A stretch of 64,000 nucleotides of DNA from Gordius sp. MW1 (taxonomy: Eukaryota; Nematomorpha; Gordioida; Gordea; Gordiidae), in the NCBI GenBank assembly GCA_964036665.1, contig OZ038526.1:2604001-2668000 (forward strand). Reading direction: 5' to 3'. This document shows, one piece after another, positions 24,255 through 36,192 of this stretch. How positions within the stretch are numbered: the first letter of the stretch is position 1; every line of letters starts with the position of its first letter. Position numbers and translations under genes: made by a program. The notes beneath the pieces are model-generated. The model did not search any database and was not told where the DNA came from. It saw only the letters and a list, made by a program, of their open reading frames with translations.

Positions 24255-26898
24255 TTAGTGGTCTTGGGCAGGGTCGGTCGGGGGGACGGGCTGGCTAGGG
24301 GGCATGAGGAACAGCGAACGAGCCAATAGCGTAGCGAGACCGGCCATGTTGCTAATGATAAAATCGGAGGCCCAAATAGAAGGTGCAAATAGGTCTAACG
24401 TCGATTCTTGCCTGCGTAAGAAGGATGACAAAATAAAATTGCTGAGATGTTGGATAACTGTGGTTTGGAGCTTTCATATAAGCTAAGTTTTATTTGTCCG
24501 CCGATTTTCATTGCTTGTTAATTAATGACAAAGTGAACATTTAATATCAATAAGTCACTTAGCTCAATTGAAATATTTACTTTATTAAAAACATATAAAA
24601 TGGTTAATAATTAAATGAAGATATATAAAAATGCTTGGGGGGGGGGCAACGCCGTTGATCGCAAAATGTACCCGTTTAAAACTATAATAGTATTCCTCTT
24701 CATTTCGAAATATAATGCGATTTTGACTTAAAGCACCTTTTTACATTGAAACTTCTATAGATTGTTTCGTATAATTCAAAAAATAATATGTTTCATTTAA
24801 TAATCGATTAACATAAAACTTTGGAAAAATGGTAAAGCCGTTGATATAAATCACATAGTTTTTTGACATACAGCAAGCTAAATTGAGATTTTTAAGGGCG
24901 AAAAGCAAGATAGTCTCACCCGGGACCATGGTTTATGGCGGTAGTCTTGGTGGCGCTGGCACTCAGGATCGAGATAGGGAAGAACAAAGAAAATACGATT
25001 CCACTGGCAAAGAAAATATATATAATATTTAGTCATGGGCGTAGCCAGCATTGGAATTAGAGGGGGCAATAATGATTTAAGGTGGGGCGAAATGATCATT
25101 TTTTGAAATTTTAGCCTTAATTTCATGAAATTTTAACAATTTTTTGGATTTAGAGGGGGGCAGCCGCCCCTCCCTGCCACCCCCCCTAGCTACGCCCATA
25201 TATTTAGGCCGTCAAAAGTTGATATTATGCACAATTTTATAGCAAACTCTCGCAATAAGCCATTACACGCGTAAATTTTGGTATGGATTCCAAACTTGAA
25301 TATTTAAAATCCATATAATAGTTATTTTTGGATTCCGATCAATCAACGGTCATCTTTTAGCCATTTATCGAGGAAAAAAAGGTTATCAAATTTTAAAAGT
25401 AAAAAAAACTTTCTCTCAACGTTTTTTTGGCACCCACCTTCATTATGTCCTTAAAAATGTGAAAATTTCTTTTTCAAACGTATTTTAGAAACTAAATAAT
25501 ATTAAACGAATGGCTCTTTAAAAGATCGCATTATAAAATTTAATACTATATCCCATTATCACATAATTTTCGAAAAAATCGTTTGTAATTCTGCATTTAA
25601 TTAATCAAATATTTGAATGATAAACGCTGAATTTTGGGCTCGAAAAGGCTTTAATGAGGACCAAAATGTATACAACCAATACTACCTGACAATGTACGAT
25701 GATGGGATATAAGTGCAAACGGCCAAGGGTAGCCCAAACCCTAAGAAGTAACACCAATGTCTTTGAACATAATTTAGACGAGGAATCACTGGCCAACCTA
25801 TGTATAGTATATAAGAGTTGATTCATGAATTGCAAACAACATACCCAATAAAAATGGACATAATGAAATAACAAAATTACAAAGTGTTTACATTATTTAA
25901 GGTTATCCATTTAACGTGAAATATAGAAAGGGATTAAATAAAAGTAGAAGGGAAAAGTAGATCTATTGAAAATGTTTATATGCGATATTAAAACCTTAAT
26001 GTATAAACTAAAAGAATTTAAAAGATAAATTAATATTTAATCTAATGGATTCTTGCATATTAAAACATGAAATAAATAGTAAGTATGCCATTTGCATAAT
26101 TACATTATATATACCTAAATAGAACCATTGGTATTCAAAGGAATAAATTGAATAGAGTAGTGCATAATGTATAATCACTATGAGGTGAGTGAAAATGGAA
26201 AAAGGCAAAAATGATACTACTTGGCACTTTATAAAAAAATAAAAACATGAAAAACAAAGTATAGATACTTGAATTAAGAAGATAGATTGTTGAATGAGGC
26301 TAAACAAAGTGTCTGCTATTAATTTACTAAAGCTCGGATAATTTAATGGTTTAGAATTGTTGGCCCTATGAGCAGCATCAGCTATATCCTGCAAATATTA
26401 AATGTTTGAAAAATAATTTACTTTATACCAGAAACAATTTATTAATCTACTGATTAAAAACAATGGCAAAATCCAAAATGCATTAAACATGTAATTTAAA
26501 AGGACTGATGTTACGTTCCATGTTTTTCTTGTAATAAGTGACACATCTTAACATATAAAAAATATATATATTTATTACCTAAACAATGTCCTGCTATATA
26601 TTCTAACAGGGGCATAACACCATGATTAAACAAGAGGATACTAACCCAAAATACGAGTCCATTTAGTAAGCAACATTGTATAACTCTCTTAAAGATTGAA
26701 TTTCTAAAAATATAAAAAAATGAAGATGCCTTACCCCAAATCTGACTTAATCGAAAAGAAGTAATCAGGTCTGGGATCGGGCTTGGCAAATACAAATTTT
26801 TTAATGCATTTGAATCCCTTGAGTGAGTCTATCAAGCCATCCCTAATCTGATTTTTTGCCCTATTATATTCTAACCAGTTAAACCTAAGGCTAATCAT
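24255..26898 (-). CDS. EI24: EI24 / EPG-4 ER membrane autophagy protein
   Basis: Six-pass ER protein acting in autophagosome maturation. Minus-strand coding exons: 26735-26898, 26579-26703, 26422-26504, 26269-26388, 26115-26226, 25686-25797, 24920-25003, 24255-24411 (319 codons, phases consistent). Evidence: IQCCLLNGLVFWVSILLFNHG, FWYKDIADAAHRANN, YPSFSKLIADTLFSLIQQ, LLYSIYSFEYQWF, YFLGFGLPLAV and SYIVSGIVFSLFFPISILS line up with the family in order. The start ATG (26898) is preceded by an in-frame TGA seven codons upstream. The 42-bp intron 26227-26268 is open in frame, so its retention would simply add 14 residues. The intron 25004-25685 holds a family A MITE. The C-terminal tail is proline-rich. 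Confidence 0.9.
25034..25200. mobile_element. Family A MITE, EI24 intron
   Basis: CATGGGCGTAGCCAGC to TAGCTACGCCCATA, 167 bp; flanks TATTTAGT and TATTTAGG (7/8 target duplication). Confidence 0.85.
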
Positions 26899-27331
26899 CT
26901 GTAGCAATTTGACTCGTCAAGTGGACTAAAATTAAAATTATAAAGTATCGTGATTCTAGTAGATAAGAAGCAGTAGGCCTTCTTGCAGGAATATTTATGC
27001 TTGAGAGTTGTTAAATGGCACTCTGCCCTTCCCGTGTATATATAAAAGTACCACTGTCACAGAGCATCGTGGTAATTTTTATTAAAAAATAATTTAGGGG
27101 TATGTTTATTCAAATAATTTAGCACTGGATGACAAACAGTGGTTATTTTTGGCAAAGGAATTGCATTGGTATTAAAATTTAGAGGGATGCATATTTATCT
27201 AGCATTAACATATACTAAAGTAATTAATTATACTTTGATTAAGGGGTTTGTAAAATATATTTACCCTGTGACAATTTGCGCTCTTTTACAGTGGCGTAGA
27301 CGGGGGGCCGAGCTTTGATAAGGGGTCAAAC
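26899..27331. other. EI24 upstream region
   Basis: No coding signal. A strong TATATAAAAG box in plus orientation near 27040 has no recognisable plus-strand gene behind it. Confidence 0.4.
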
Positions 27332-27486
27332 CATGGGCGTAGGTAGGGGGGGGGGGGGCAACAAAAAATTTGAGTTCAAAAACCCTTAAAACTTAAAAAA
27401 AAATATGTTTTGCCCCCCCCCCTTTTCTAATTGAATTAAAACATTTTCGCCCCGATCCCCTAATCCAAAACCTGGATATGCCCATG
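27332..27486. mobile_element. Family A MITE
   Basis: CATGGGCGTAGGTAGG to GGATATGCCCATG, with long G and C runs inside; flanks GGTCAAAC and GGTCAAAA (7/8). Confidence 0.8.
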
Positions 27487-28904
27487 GGTCAAAAGCAATT
27501 GAAATTTTTCCCCCTCATAAGCGTTGGACAAACTTAAAAATTCCGCAACTATTTTGTGTATTTTTTTTAATAACATCACACTGGTATGTCTCAGATCCTC
27601 ATGTTTATATAAAATGAATAAAATTTATTCATAAATAAAAGTAATGTAGTTGAAACAATATTAAAAATTTCACATGGTATAATAAGTTTTTGTATAAATG
27701 AATTGAAGGGCACAAAGTGGAACGGGGATATTGACAAGAAATCTTGAACATTTCAAAAAATAATACAAATAGTAAAAAAAACTTTACAACAAAGTTTTTA
27801 TCAAAAAAATATTTTATTGCCACAACCCCAAAGAATCTTGGCCATATATATAACAGATTTTAATTTAACATATGCAATATTGGCAGCATTTCCAAACAGC
27901 ATTTATATCAAGAAAACAAGGAGAACATTTAAAAGCCTTTTTAAGGTTAGATCCTTAAAAGGCTTATAACATAAAATATAAAAAAAATTAATTATGAAAT
28001 TAAAATTGTTCGAGAATGAGTATTTAAAAGTTATTGCCCATGGAGATATTATAGTATTTCCACATCCCCCCCCCCCTTTACACCACCTAAAAATTAAAAT
28101 GAACTAATAAATTTAACGGCTAAATGAACCTTAAAAGTATTTTGTCTAAATTAAATGTATGATATTTATTTAATAATTTTAGATGAAATTAGAGATGTGA
28201 GACACAAACAACTTAGCGTATGTGTACATTTTGTTGAATCTAATGACACACCAAAAGGAATTTTTTTTATGATTTTTATCCCATGAAAGTTTTAATGCGT
28301 TAACAATTGTCTATAAAATTCAGGAATTTTTTATTAATATTAATTTATCAAATTTCTGATGGGATATTACTAATGGGGAAAAAATGGTGTACAAACTATT
28401 TTTTAGCTTTAAGTTAAACTTAAGAACTGAATAACACAATAAATCTTGCAAAAAATTTTGCCCTTCCTTTTTTAATTTATTCCGATTACTTATAAATTAA
28501 TCTTTTATAATTAATCAATCTAGTATTATTAATAATTCAATCTAGTATTTAAAACTTAAAGCTCTTTGCCAAACGCACTAATTTTAAGCACATTGAAAAG
28601 CCTGCAGCTTCATTCAAATATATTGTCTATCGTAAACACATCATTGTGCAAAGAGCTAATAATTTAAAAATTAAGTTCTTAAGTTCAAAGACTCTTTAGC
28701 GACAAAATTTTTTTTTTTACATTTATGTCAATAGCTTGTTCCTAAAGATAAGATAGTGTTTATTGTATAAAAAAGTTTGAAGGTTAAATGTTTAACCAAC
28801 TATTGTGTAACTATATATAGCTCGCCATCTTAAATATGTAAAATATTAGATTGTATTGATCCATAACTATTTATACTAATACTTTTATAATATGTATTAA
28901 GTCA
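27487..28904. other. AT-rich, no gene seen
   Basis: A minus-strand ORF at 27629-27823 is low-complexity Phe-rich and not supported as a gene. Confidence 0.4.
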
Positions 28905-28962
28905 ATTAATTATTGAAGAGTGGGTCACAAAATCGTAAAAACGGGGTCGGGATTGTTATAAG

Positions 28963-30290
28963 TGTTTCGATCTCGTCTCGTCTGGGTCTCGAAAGCAAAA
29001 TCTCGTCCTGTCTCGGGTGCCAATATGAGGATCTCGATCGTCTCGCCTCGAACAGAAAAATCCCGATCTCATCTAGACGAGAATTCTCAGCATGTCTGAC
29101 TATTTAAATTTTTATGCTATCCAAATTTTTCCATACTTTTTTTTAAATTATGTTGTAAATTAAACAAAAAATTATTCGAAACCTTTATGTTTTTTTATTT
29201 TATATCTGCTTTTAAAATGATTATACAAATAAAAGTAAAATAAAAAAACATGTTATTATTACACTTGTCCACTACGATGAATGGTATAAAGTTATTTATC
29301 AATTAAAATATGGGCTGATTTTTGTTCAGAAAAGATAGACATATGGCCAAATTTATATAAATACTTTGTTTAATTAATATAAAATACCATCACATCAGAC
29401 AGGATGATGTAATTGTTGCGAAATTTAAAAATGTTTTGGAGATATTTACTAATTTATCAGAACTCATGTTCGTATGTTCATTTTATATTAATGCTCAGGA
29501 TAAAATATGTAACAAATATATTAAATAGATATTTACAAGCCCTAAGGACCACTCGCACCGATACCGATACTTGAAACTTTTTTTACAGATATTATATTTG
29601 TTAGAGCTGTATATCTGTATACTTTTTAAATTAAATTTCACTTAATTGCTCTTAAATCTAATTTATTTTTTCATTGATTCATTCATTCAAATTTCTACCG
29701 CCACTTATTTATATATTTTTAGTATAACTGGTGATATTGATAGTCCACATAGAAGATCTCTTCTACCTGAGACTATCGAAAAATTACTATTTATGAAAAA
29801 AAATTTGGAATATTTTAAATAAAGCATTATAAATATTAACAAGTCTAATTTTTATAAGATGTAAAATATCGGTATCGGTATATTTATTTGAATAACGGTA
29901 GTATCGGTATCGGTATCGGTTAAAAATTTGATATCGGTGCAGCCCTAGACCACTCATATTTGGTTGAATAAGCTAAAATTATTAAAATTTAAATTTCAGG
30001 CGGATACAAATTTAATATTAATTAAACTTGCGTGTTTATAATACGCAATATTGAAGGTATTCTTTTATTAATTTACATTTAACATCTTATATGTGAATCA
30101 TCCAAAATAGAAATATAAACTAATTTACTGATGGCCAATAAGAATATTTTAAACCGAGATCTCCATTATAAAATCTCGTCTCATCTCCTCTCGAGGTCAA
30201 AATTCTCGTCTCGATCTCAACTCAATTTATCCAATTTTCGACGAGACCGAAATTTTTCTCGGTATTTTTGCATCACAAATCGTTGTAAAC
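28963..30290. mobile_element. TCTCG-repeat element inside the LINE
   Basis: Left end rich in TCGATCTCGTCTCGTCTGG, right end in the inverted CTCGTCTCGATCTC type text, about 1.3 kb. It interrupts the LINE reading frame. Possible aged target duplication TTATAAGTG/TTGTAAACG. A second copy is at 43049-43185. Confidence 0.65.
29555..29947. mobile_element. GGTATCGG element nested inside the TCTCG element
   Basis: Left GCACCGATACCGATAC, right GTATCGGTATCGGT..GGTGCAGCCCTA. Flanked by a perfect 8-bp repeat GACCACTC (29547-29554, 29948-29955), as for hAT elements. The left tip lacks the TAGGGCT seen (inverted) at the right tip. Short CGAT repeats dominate both ends. Confidence 0.8.
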
Positions 30291-31089
30291 GAATCCTTCA
30301 AGGACAAAGCTAATTCAAGCGTTGTTCAGACAGGTTAATGTGGGCGAAGTTTGCAGCTCAAGGAGGCCTCCTAATCGTTTTTTGCGCGTATGATGCCCAA
30401 ATTGGTGTGAGAAAGACATAATCTTCAATTCATTGGAAAATGAAATACAATTTCGGGGCTGACTTCAACGTCCATGTGGAAAAAAATCGCATTAGGTATG
30501 AACAAAATTATGGAGACTATGGGCATGGCCTGAAGAACAAGGAAGGGAGGTTTCTTTAAGTTTCACAACCATATGTCATGGGGATCATTACAAAATATTT
30601 TCATAAATGTGTAGATAATACTGTGACTAATAGAAGAAAGCGTTTTAGTGAAATTGACAAAGCTAAAGGAATTAGAAAGGATCAAAGGAATATTTCATGA
30701 AAGAAAAAAGGTTTCTAAAGGGAACATCAACCAACCATAAATAACATCAGAAAGCCTCTTCATTCTTGGCTAGGCAGTTGAAAATAAACGTAGATGAAGA
30801 CTGAGAAATGCAAACCCCTACATTAAAATTATATGGATTAGAATGTACCTGCCAACCCGACATTTATAATGTGAAAAGTAATGTAAATGCAATTACATAA
30901 TGTGATTTCAGGCTTAGTAATTTAGGGGTGTAACATGAGTTCAAGTATACAAACTCCTGATGGTCGCATGATTTAATCTGTACGGTCTTTAAAAGGAATA
31001 TCTGAAACAATCGATCGATAGGCACATCACGGGGGTGCTCAAAATTCTGTAGCCATTTTAGCCAAATTTGAACAATTATTATGATTAAT

Positions 31090-31265
31090 TAACTAACGAT
31101 TTAAAATATCATCACATTAGACAGGATGATATAATTGTTGCAGATTTTGAAAATGTGTTAATAATGTTTACTACTTTATCAGAATTCATGATAAGTCTCT
31201 ATGTTCATATTATATATTAATGCTAAGTATATAAATATGTAATTATTATATTAAATAATTATTTA
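31090..31265. repeat. Second copy of TCTCG-element interior
   Basis: Matches 29370-29535 (CATCACATCAGACAGGATGAT type text) with scattered changes; a fragment without visible ends. Confidence 0.6.
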
Positions 31266-31284
31266 CCCCTCAATGAAAACGCAT

Positions 31285-31945
31285 TAGAGAACTGCAAAGT
31301 CACTATTTTCAACTCAAACCTGAACCCGATCCGAAAGCATTTTAAAATTTTTGACCCAAACCCTACCCCACCCGATAATATGTTAAAATTTTTAACCCGA
31401 ACCCAGCCCGACCCGAAAGTGGTTAAAATTTTTTTAACCGAATCCCTCCCGAACGTGTTTCAAATTTTGGGTAACCGACTCTAGAGTAAATAATATATCG
31501 GTGTATAAAAGTTAATCGAAAAATTGAAGTGCGATTTATGAAACTAAATGATACCACAAATTTTGATAACTAAATTTATTTAATTGATTTATTATAGTGA
31601 TGTATAAATATGATAGTATCTAAAATATCGGAAATATAAGATTTTGCAAATGAACCATTAAGGTATAGGATTATATATTTACGCAGTTTTAATTATTTAT
31701 GAACTACCACTTCACGTTCACACTATTTAAATACAATTTAAAAATATTATTTTGTTGATATATTTAATCTTTTACGAGTCAAATTAAAATTTGCGTCCAA
31801 ATTAAAACGATAAGATTTAAATAAACAAGATTCATAACCTTTGACCCGACACCTTAAATCCAGCCCGACCCTAAAGCATTTTAAAATTTTCAACCCGACC
31901 CCGACCCGACCGGGCTTGATTTAGGGTCACGCGTGCAGGTCTCTA
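31285..31945. mobile_element. Family C element
   Basis: Starts TAGAGAACTGCAAAGTCAC and ends CGTGCAGGTCTCTA. Tandem CCCGACCCGA motifs separated by AAAATTTT lie near both ends. Non-coding. Confidence 0.65.
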
Positions 31946-32069
31946 CTATGCCTATTTATTAAACAAGAAAATTTGTAAAATTTAGGCCGAAACTGATCTA
32001 GGGGAGACTTAGGCTACTTTAGCCCAAAAACAAAATGGCGTTAAAAAAACTACATATAAATTTTTTTTA

Positions 32070-32440
32070 ATGTATATATTTTGTATTTGAACGTAAGAAG
32101 ATTATAAAAACGAAGTGTTAAAATCGGAAAAATATAAGAGCGTGAAACAAAATAAAATTATTATAATTCAAAAGCGTCGCATGTGTCATCTATCAAAAGT
32201 GGCCAGCTGTCGGCCAGGATTTAAAATTGTATACTTTGCTATTAAAGTACCAATTTTTTGTTTAAGTAAAAAATTTGTGGAATATTTAGAGGGCGGACAG
32301 CAACGGCTGATTTCTTTGAAAAGCTTAAGGCACATATTATACTGTATAACCCATAGACTAGATAGACTGCTCATGCGTTGCATATGGTTAATTGTGTGTC
32401 AAATTTTCCTTCATTTTGAAGAGGGCAACTGATGTATTTT
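32070..32440 (-). pseudogene. Endonuclease retroelement tail, third relic
   Basis: Shares about 100 bp of 3' UTR with 41742-41840 (TTTGAACGTAAGA..ATTATAAAAACGAAGTGTTAAAA). Minus-strand codons 32186-32383 include LFKEISRCCPPSKYSTNFLLKQKIGTLIAKY, parallel to the copies at 17424 and 41787 (quoted in parts here). The PD-D-K core is gone. Confidence 0.6.
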
Positions 32441-33092
32441 AACCATGTAATTTTGCCCTATAACAGTCAATTTACCTTCCTCACTAGTTTACTAATTAAA
32501 ACGAACGTCAATAAATTAATTTATACAAAATAGCAATTAATACTGATGGCGCTATATTATTAAACAAACTTTTATCGCATTTTTTACATTTTTAATTTTT
32601 ATGTATTTTTTAAATGATATTTCTTAAAATGCTGTTTTTGATATCTACCCAATTCAATATTTTTTATTTACCTTTTTAAGATTAATTTGCGAAAATTACG
32701 AATATCTATATGATCACCACTTTACAATGTGCCTTTCAAAATGGTGGAAAAAAGGGTACACATTTTGTGCGTTGATGAGAAATTTATCTAGTCTATGTGT
32801 ATAACATACAGATAAAGAGCGGATATGTTATCGATATCGTTTCGACACTATGATCACGTAATAATAAAAAATTACATTTACACAAACGAAGCAAACGGTG
32901 CTATTGGAGAAAATGCATTGGCTTCTTAAAATCGTGTTTGGAAAAACCTTCAATTTTTTCTGATCTAGTGACAGGTGTTAAAGAAGATGCGGGGCTGCTT
33001 TCTCCCGTATGCAGGTTAGAGGGGCTATTGGATATGGATCCTTTCTTGCTGGCAACCCCAATGTGGTAGCTGTTAACTAAAGCACTCTAAAC
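32441..33092. other. No gene seen
   Basis: AT-rich, then a more balanced stretch (32880-33092) next to the kinesin relic; no readable domain. Confidence 0.3.
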
Positions 33093-33850
33093 GAGGTCGG
33101 ACACTTCCTCGAATACTTGATTATTATTATCATTATCATTATATGATTGTAATATTTAATTTATTATGTTTAGATATATATGAATAAACTAACTTTTCTC
33201 TCTCAAAATAAAATTTAAATAATTTGCAAAACTTGATCCCTTACTTTCCCTAAACAAAAATGGAATGGCATTTTGAATCAAATATTAAACAAATTAAGTA
33301 ATTGCACTTGTCATAGTGCAAAAATGCTGACTTAATTTAAATTTAATGAAAATCTATCATTTCGCTAAATGCTTGATTCCCGCTTAGATATATTAAAAGT
33401 GTTTTAATGACGATTTTTCAAAAATTTTGCCCCTGGTTAGCCTTAACCCCTGGCGCTACCATTCCATAAAATGAAGTTTGAGTTGTGCAAAGTGGATATT
33501 ATTTAACACAACCGATCTGAAATAATAAGTTAAAATGAGGAGGGGGGCAGGTGGTAAATTGTCGACAACAAAACGAGCGAGCATAATAAATAACGATAAA
33601 ACCAAAATACTAGTGTTTTACGAGAAAAAATAAAATAGGCGCTAAGTATAAAAGCTTACGCACCTGTCATGAAATCGTTGTTGGTCTAAAAATCGGAGTT
33701 TCAAAATTCCTTGCTCCTCATCAAACATTCTAACGCATTGAGCCAACGTTGACGCTCAGTGAGGGGAAGGCGGGCCGAACTCGACAACATACTCGGATGT
33801 TGCCTCTAAAATCTTGGATGCGGTTGTGCAGAAGGCGTCTCTGCGTTTCA
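33093..33850 (-). pseudogene. Kinesin-14 (KIFC1/ncd-type) neck-motor relic
   Basis: Minus-strand exon at about 33740-33850 encodes RRLLHNRIQDFRGNIRVCCR followed by VRP, the neck-to-motor junction of C-terminal kinesins. A second short piece at 33093-33119 reads QVFEEVSDL, the next family landmark; it is followed by GTTTAG, a possible donor. The P-loop (GQTGSGKT) and all upstream coiled-coil exons are missing nearby, so a truncated duplicate is more likely than a working gene. A family B MITE starts 3 bp beyond the exon edge, at its splice acceptor. Confidence 0.55.
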
Positions 33851-33853
33851 CTA

Positions 33854-34041
33854 GTGTCGTAAAAAGGGCTGGGTTTTGTTTGGTCGATCTTTGGCTCAAC
33901 TAAGACTAACGTTCGACCGTGGTTTGCTTTTCGAATTTAGACTAAGCCTAGAGATCGACTAAGAAAATTCTTTGGTCTCTTTATGTTTAGTCGACCAAAA
34001 CCGAAGGTCGACCAAACAAAACCCACCCCTTTTTACGACAC
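33854..34041. mobile_element. Family B MITE, best-preserved copy
   Basis: GTGTCGTAAAAAGGGCTGGG to CCCCTTTTTACGACAC, with TA on both sides (33852-33853, 34042-34043). Arms carry GGTCGATC/GGTCGACC blocks and the middle has an A/T-rich spacer. Confidence 0.8.
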
Positions 34042-34297
34042 TATATAACAGCCAATAAAATAATACAACAGACTGAAAGGCAGAATACTTAAATGTTAAT
34101 CTTATAGGTGACAGATGTTCAAAATAATAAAATTTGCTAAAAAATCGTATTAATTTGTATAAAATCTCCTATATCAACTGTGTTTTTTAAATTATTTAGT
34201 GGTAAATTTTAAAATAACAAAATTTATACAAAGTGTATATATTTTACAGTAACAACGATTTGAACAGATATCAAAACAAAAATTGGTTTTTATAATT

Positions 34298-34928
34298 TTA
34301 TTTGGCATCCATCCTATTATTCCCAATGAGTGAATGAATCGATTTCTTCTTTTTTCCAGATTTATTTTTTCTGTCAGCCATTTTACTAACTTCCTTTTCC
34401 GCTTCCAACTCTTGCCAGCGCTTCACAAAATCAAACCTTTTTTTCTGCAAAATTAAAGAAATTAAGTTAAGAAAATTTATTAAAACAAAAAAATTTATTA
34501 AAAAAGTTATAATTTTATTTTTTCCACAAAAAATGTAAACAGATTTTAATTATAATTGATTATAAACTGTTTTCTTGTATCAAAAATTATTTTAAAAATC
34601 TCACTAAATCAAAAAAAATATATAGTTTTCCCAACAAATTTAACGAGATTATTACAGACATGAAGAATTTGTATTAGAGAGTCCATAATTTATGTCCAAT
34701 TCAAAAAAACTAAAAAAGATTAATACAAATTTTTGCACAAAATAAAAAATTTTAAAATTATTATTAGTAAAAAATATTTCTGCAAACCGATTAAAATTAA
34801 AAATTCACTTTTCCTTTCATATTTAAGGCATTGGTCTCATTTTTCGAAGATTTTTTATTTTCCAAACCCTTTTTAATCTCTTCTCCCTTTAATTTATCCA
34901 ATTTCTCATCCAAACGAGCCACACCATC
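34298..34928 (-). CDS. Unidentified lysine-rich protein, last two exons
   Basis: Minus-strand exons 34809-34928 (40 codons) and 34298-34444 (49 codons with stop TAA) join in phase 0 with good AG and GT borders. The encoded end is strongly charged: a short helix DGVARLDEKLDKLKGEEIKK, then KRFDFVKRWQELEAEKEVSK, a KSGKKKKS stretch and SLIGNNRMDAK at the end. No family recognised; composition suggests a nuclear or nucleolar protein. Upstream exons must lie beyond 34929, across the family C element and the LINE, and were not found. Confidence 0.6.
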
Positions 34929-35160
34929 CTAAAAAATAAAATTAAACATTTTACAAATTACTTTATATTTCTTGTGGGGCAATTTGACTTTCTGCACTAT
35001 TAACAAATAATTATAAATGATATTGTTTCTTAATTTTTTTTTTTGATGTTAGTCATTTTATTAATTCCAAATAATTAAGTATGTTGTATGCTAAAATATA
35101 ATAAAATTAATGAGCTGGCATCGAGCCATGGATTGAGATTGTATTAGATTTTACAATTTC

Positions 35161-36150
35161 CAGAGGTCGGGTCGGGTTCGGGTGGAAAATTGGAAAATGA
35201 TTTCGGGTCGGGTCGAATCCTGGTAGAAAATTTGAAAATGATTTCGGGTCGGCTCGGTTTCGGTTAGTTAATTTGAAAATGACTTCGGGCCGGTCGGGTC
35301 AAATTTATAGAGTCGGGTCCAAGGTTTATACATTGTAAAAAACACGCGAGACCTTTTTTTTTAATTAATGTTAATTGCTAAGCAAAGAGTGTTTTTAAAT
35401 ATCGAAATGTACAACTAATTTGGATCATTCATTCATTTAATTCTCTTCCTCTTTTTTTAAATTTTAAAACTCCGAAATCTGAAATGCTAGCTATTTTTCA
35501 TCACTAATTCAAACTACATAAATTACTCCTGTTTTTAATTTGACTATTAATTTAAATTACATTTAATACATATTCAAAAGCCAACATAAAAGTAAGTTAT
35601 AATTTTATAAATGTTTTATTTGCAAATTTATAATTATATAATATTTTTTTATATAATGACTTATAATTATTTTTAAAGTTTCATATCAAATTTATCTTAA
35701 ATTGCACTTCAAACTTAAAACATTTGAACAGTCACTATAAATTTCATCATATTTACTATACTGATTATAATCAGCTATATAATAATGATTTCACAAATAA
35801 CAAAAAATGGATGTTAAATAGTTGTCTCAAGTCTATAACATATGAGCAATTTACTTGATATTAGGAAACTAAATATAGATAAATAAATATGAGGTTTTTT
35901 TCACCATCCCCTTTAAAGAATACAATCATCATGGCTTTTATTTGTCGATTTAATTTTACACACAGTTAATTTATTTTAAATAATTTTTCGGGTAGGGTAG
36001 GGTTCGGGTTTATGTTTTTAAAATGCTTTCGGGTCGGGTTCGGTAGAAAATTTGAAAACGATTAAGTCGGGTCGGGTCCGGGTAGAAAATTTGAAATTAA
36101 TTTTGGGTCGGGTCGGGTTCGGGTTGAAAAAAGTGACTTTGCAGTTCTCT
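35161..36150. mobile_element. Family C element, inverted orientation
   Basis: Begins CAGAGGTCGGGTCGGGTTCG and ends GTGACTTTGCAGTTCTCT, the inverse of the start at 31285. Both flanks hold 3-4 tandem units of about 35 bp with GGGTCGGGT plus AAAATTTGAAAATGA. The 700-bp core is AT-rich and non-coding. Confidence 0.7.
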
Positions 36151-36192
36151 TATAAGAGATGTTTAAACACTATTTTATAATTAATTTGTATA

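Larger units (their letters stand above)
28905..30850 (+). mobile_element. RTE LINE copy 3, split by an insertion
   Basis: 28913-28962 encodes RKNGVGIVIS, matching RKNGVGIVLS of the LINE at 57781. The endonuclease text resumes at about 30291 (AATCCTTCAAGGACAAAG against ATTCCTTTAAGGACAAGG) and continues with the equivalent of ADFN, EQNYGDYGHGLKNKEG and the H.P region to about 30850. Many stops: dead copy. The gap (28963-30290) is another element. Confidence 0.75.

Noticed and set aside
25605-25874. 89-codon hydrophobic minus-strand ORF as a separate membrane gene
   Set aside because: Another frame in the same place holds the EI24 exon 25686-25797 with correct phase and family match.
26008-26394. 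128-codon minus ORF as a single EI24 exon
   Set aside because: Family spacing requires removal of a 42-bp intron at 26227-26268 and a donor at 26114.
27034-27075. Strong TATATAAAAG promoter on the plus strand
   Set aside because: No plus-strand gene or ORF follows; noted only in the intergenic entry.
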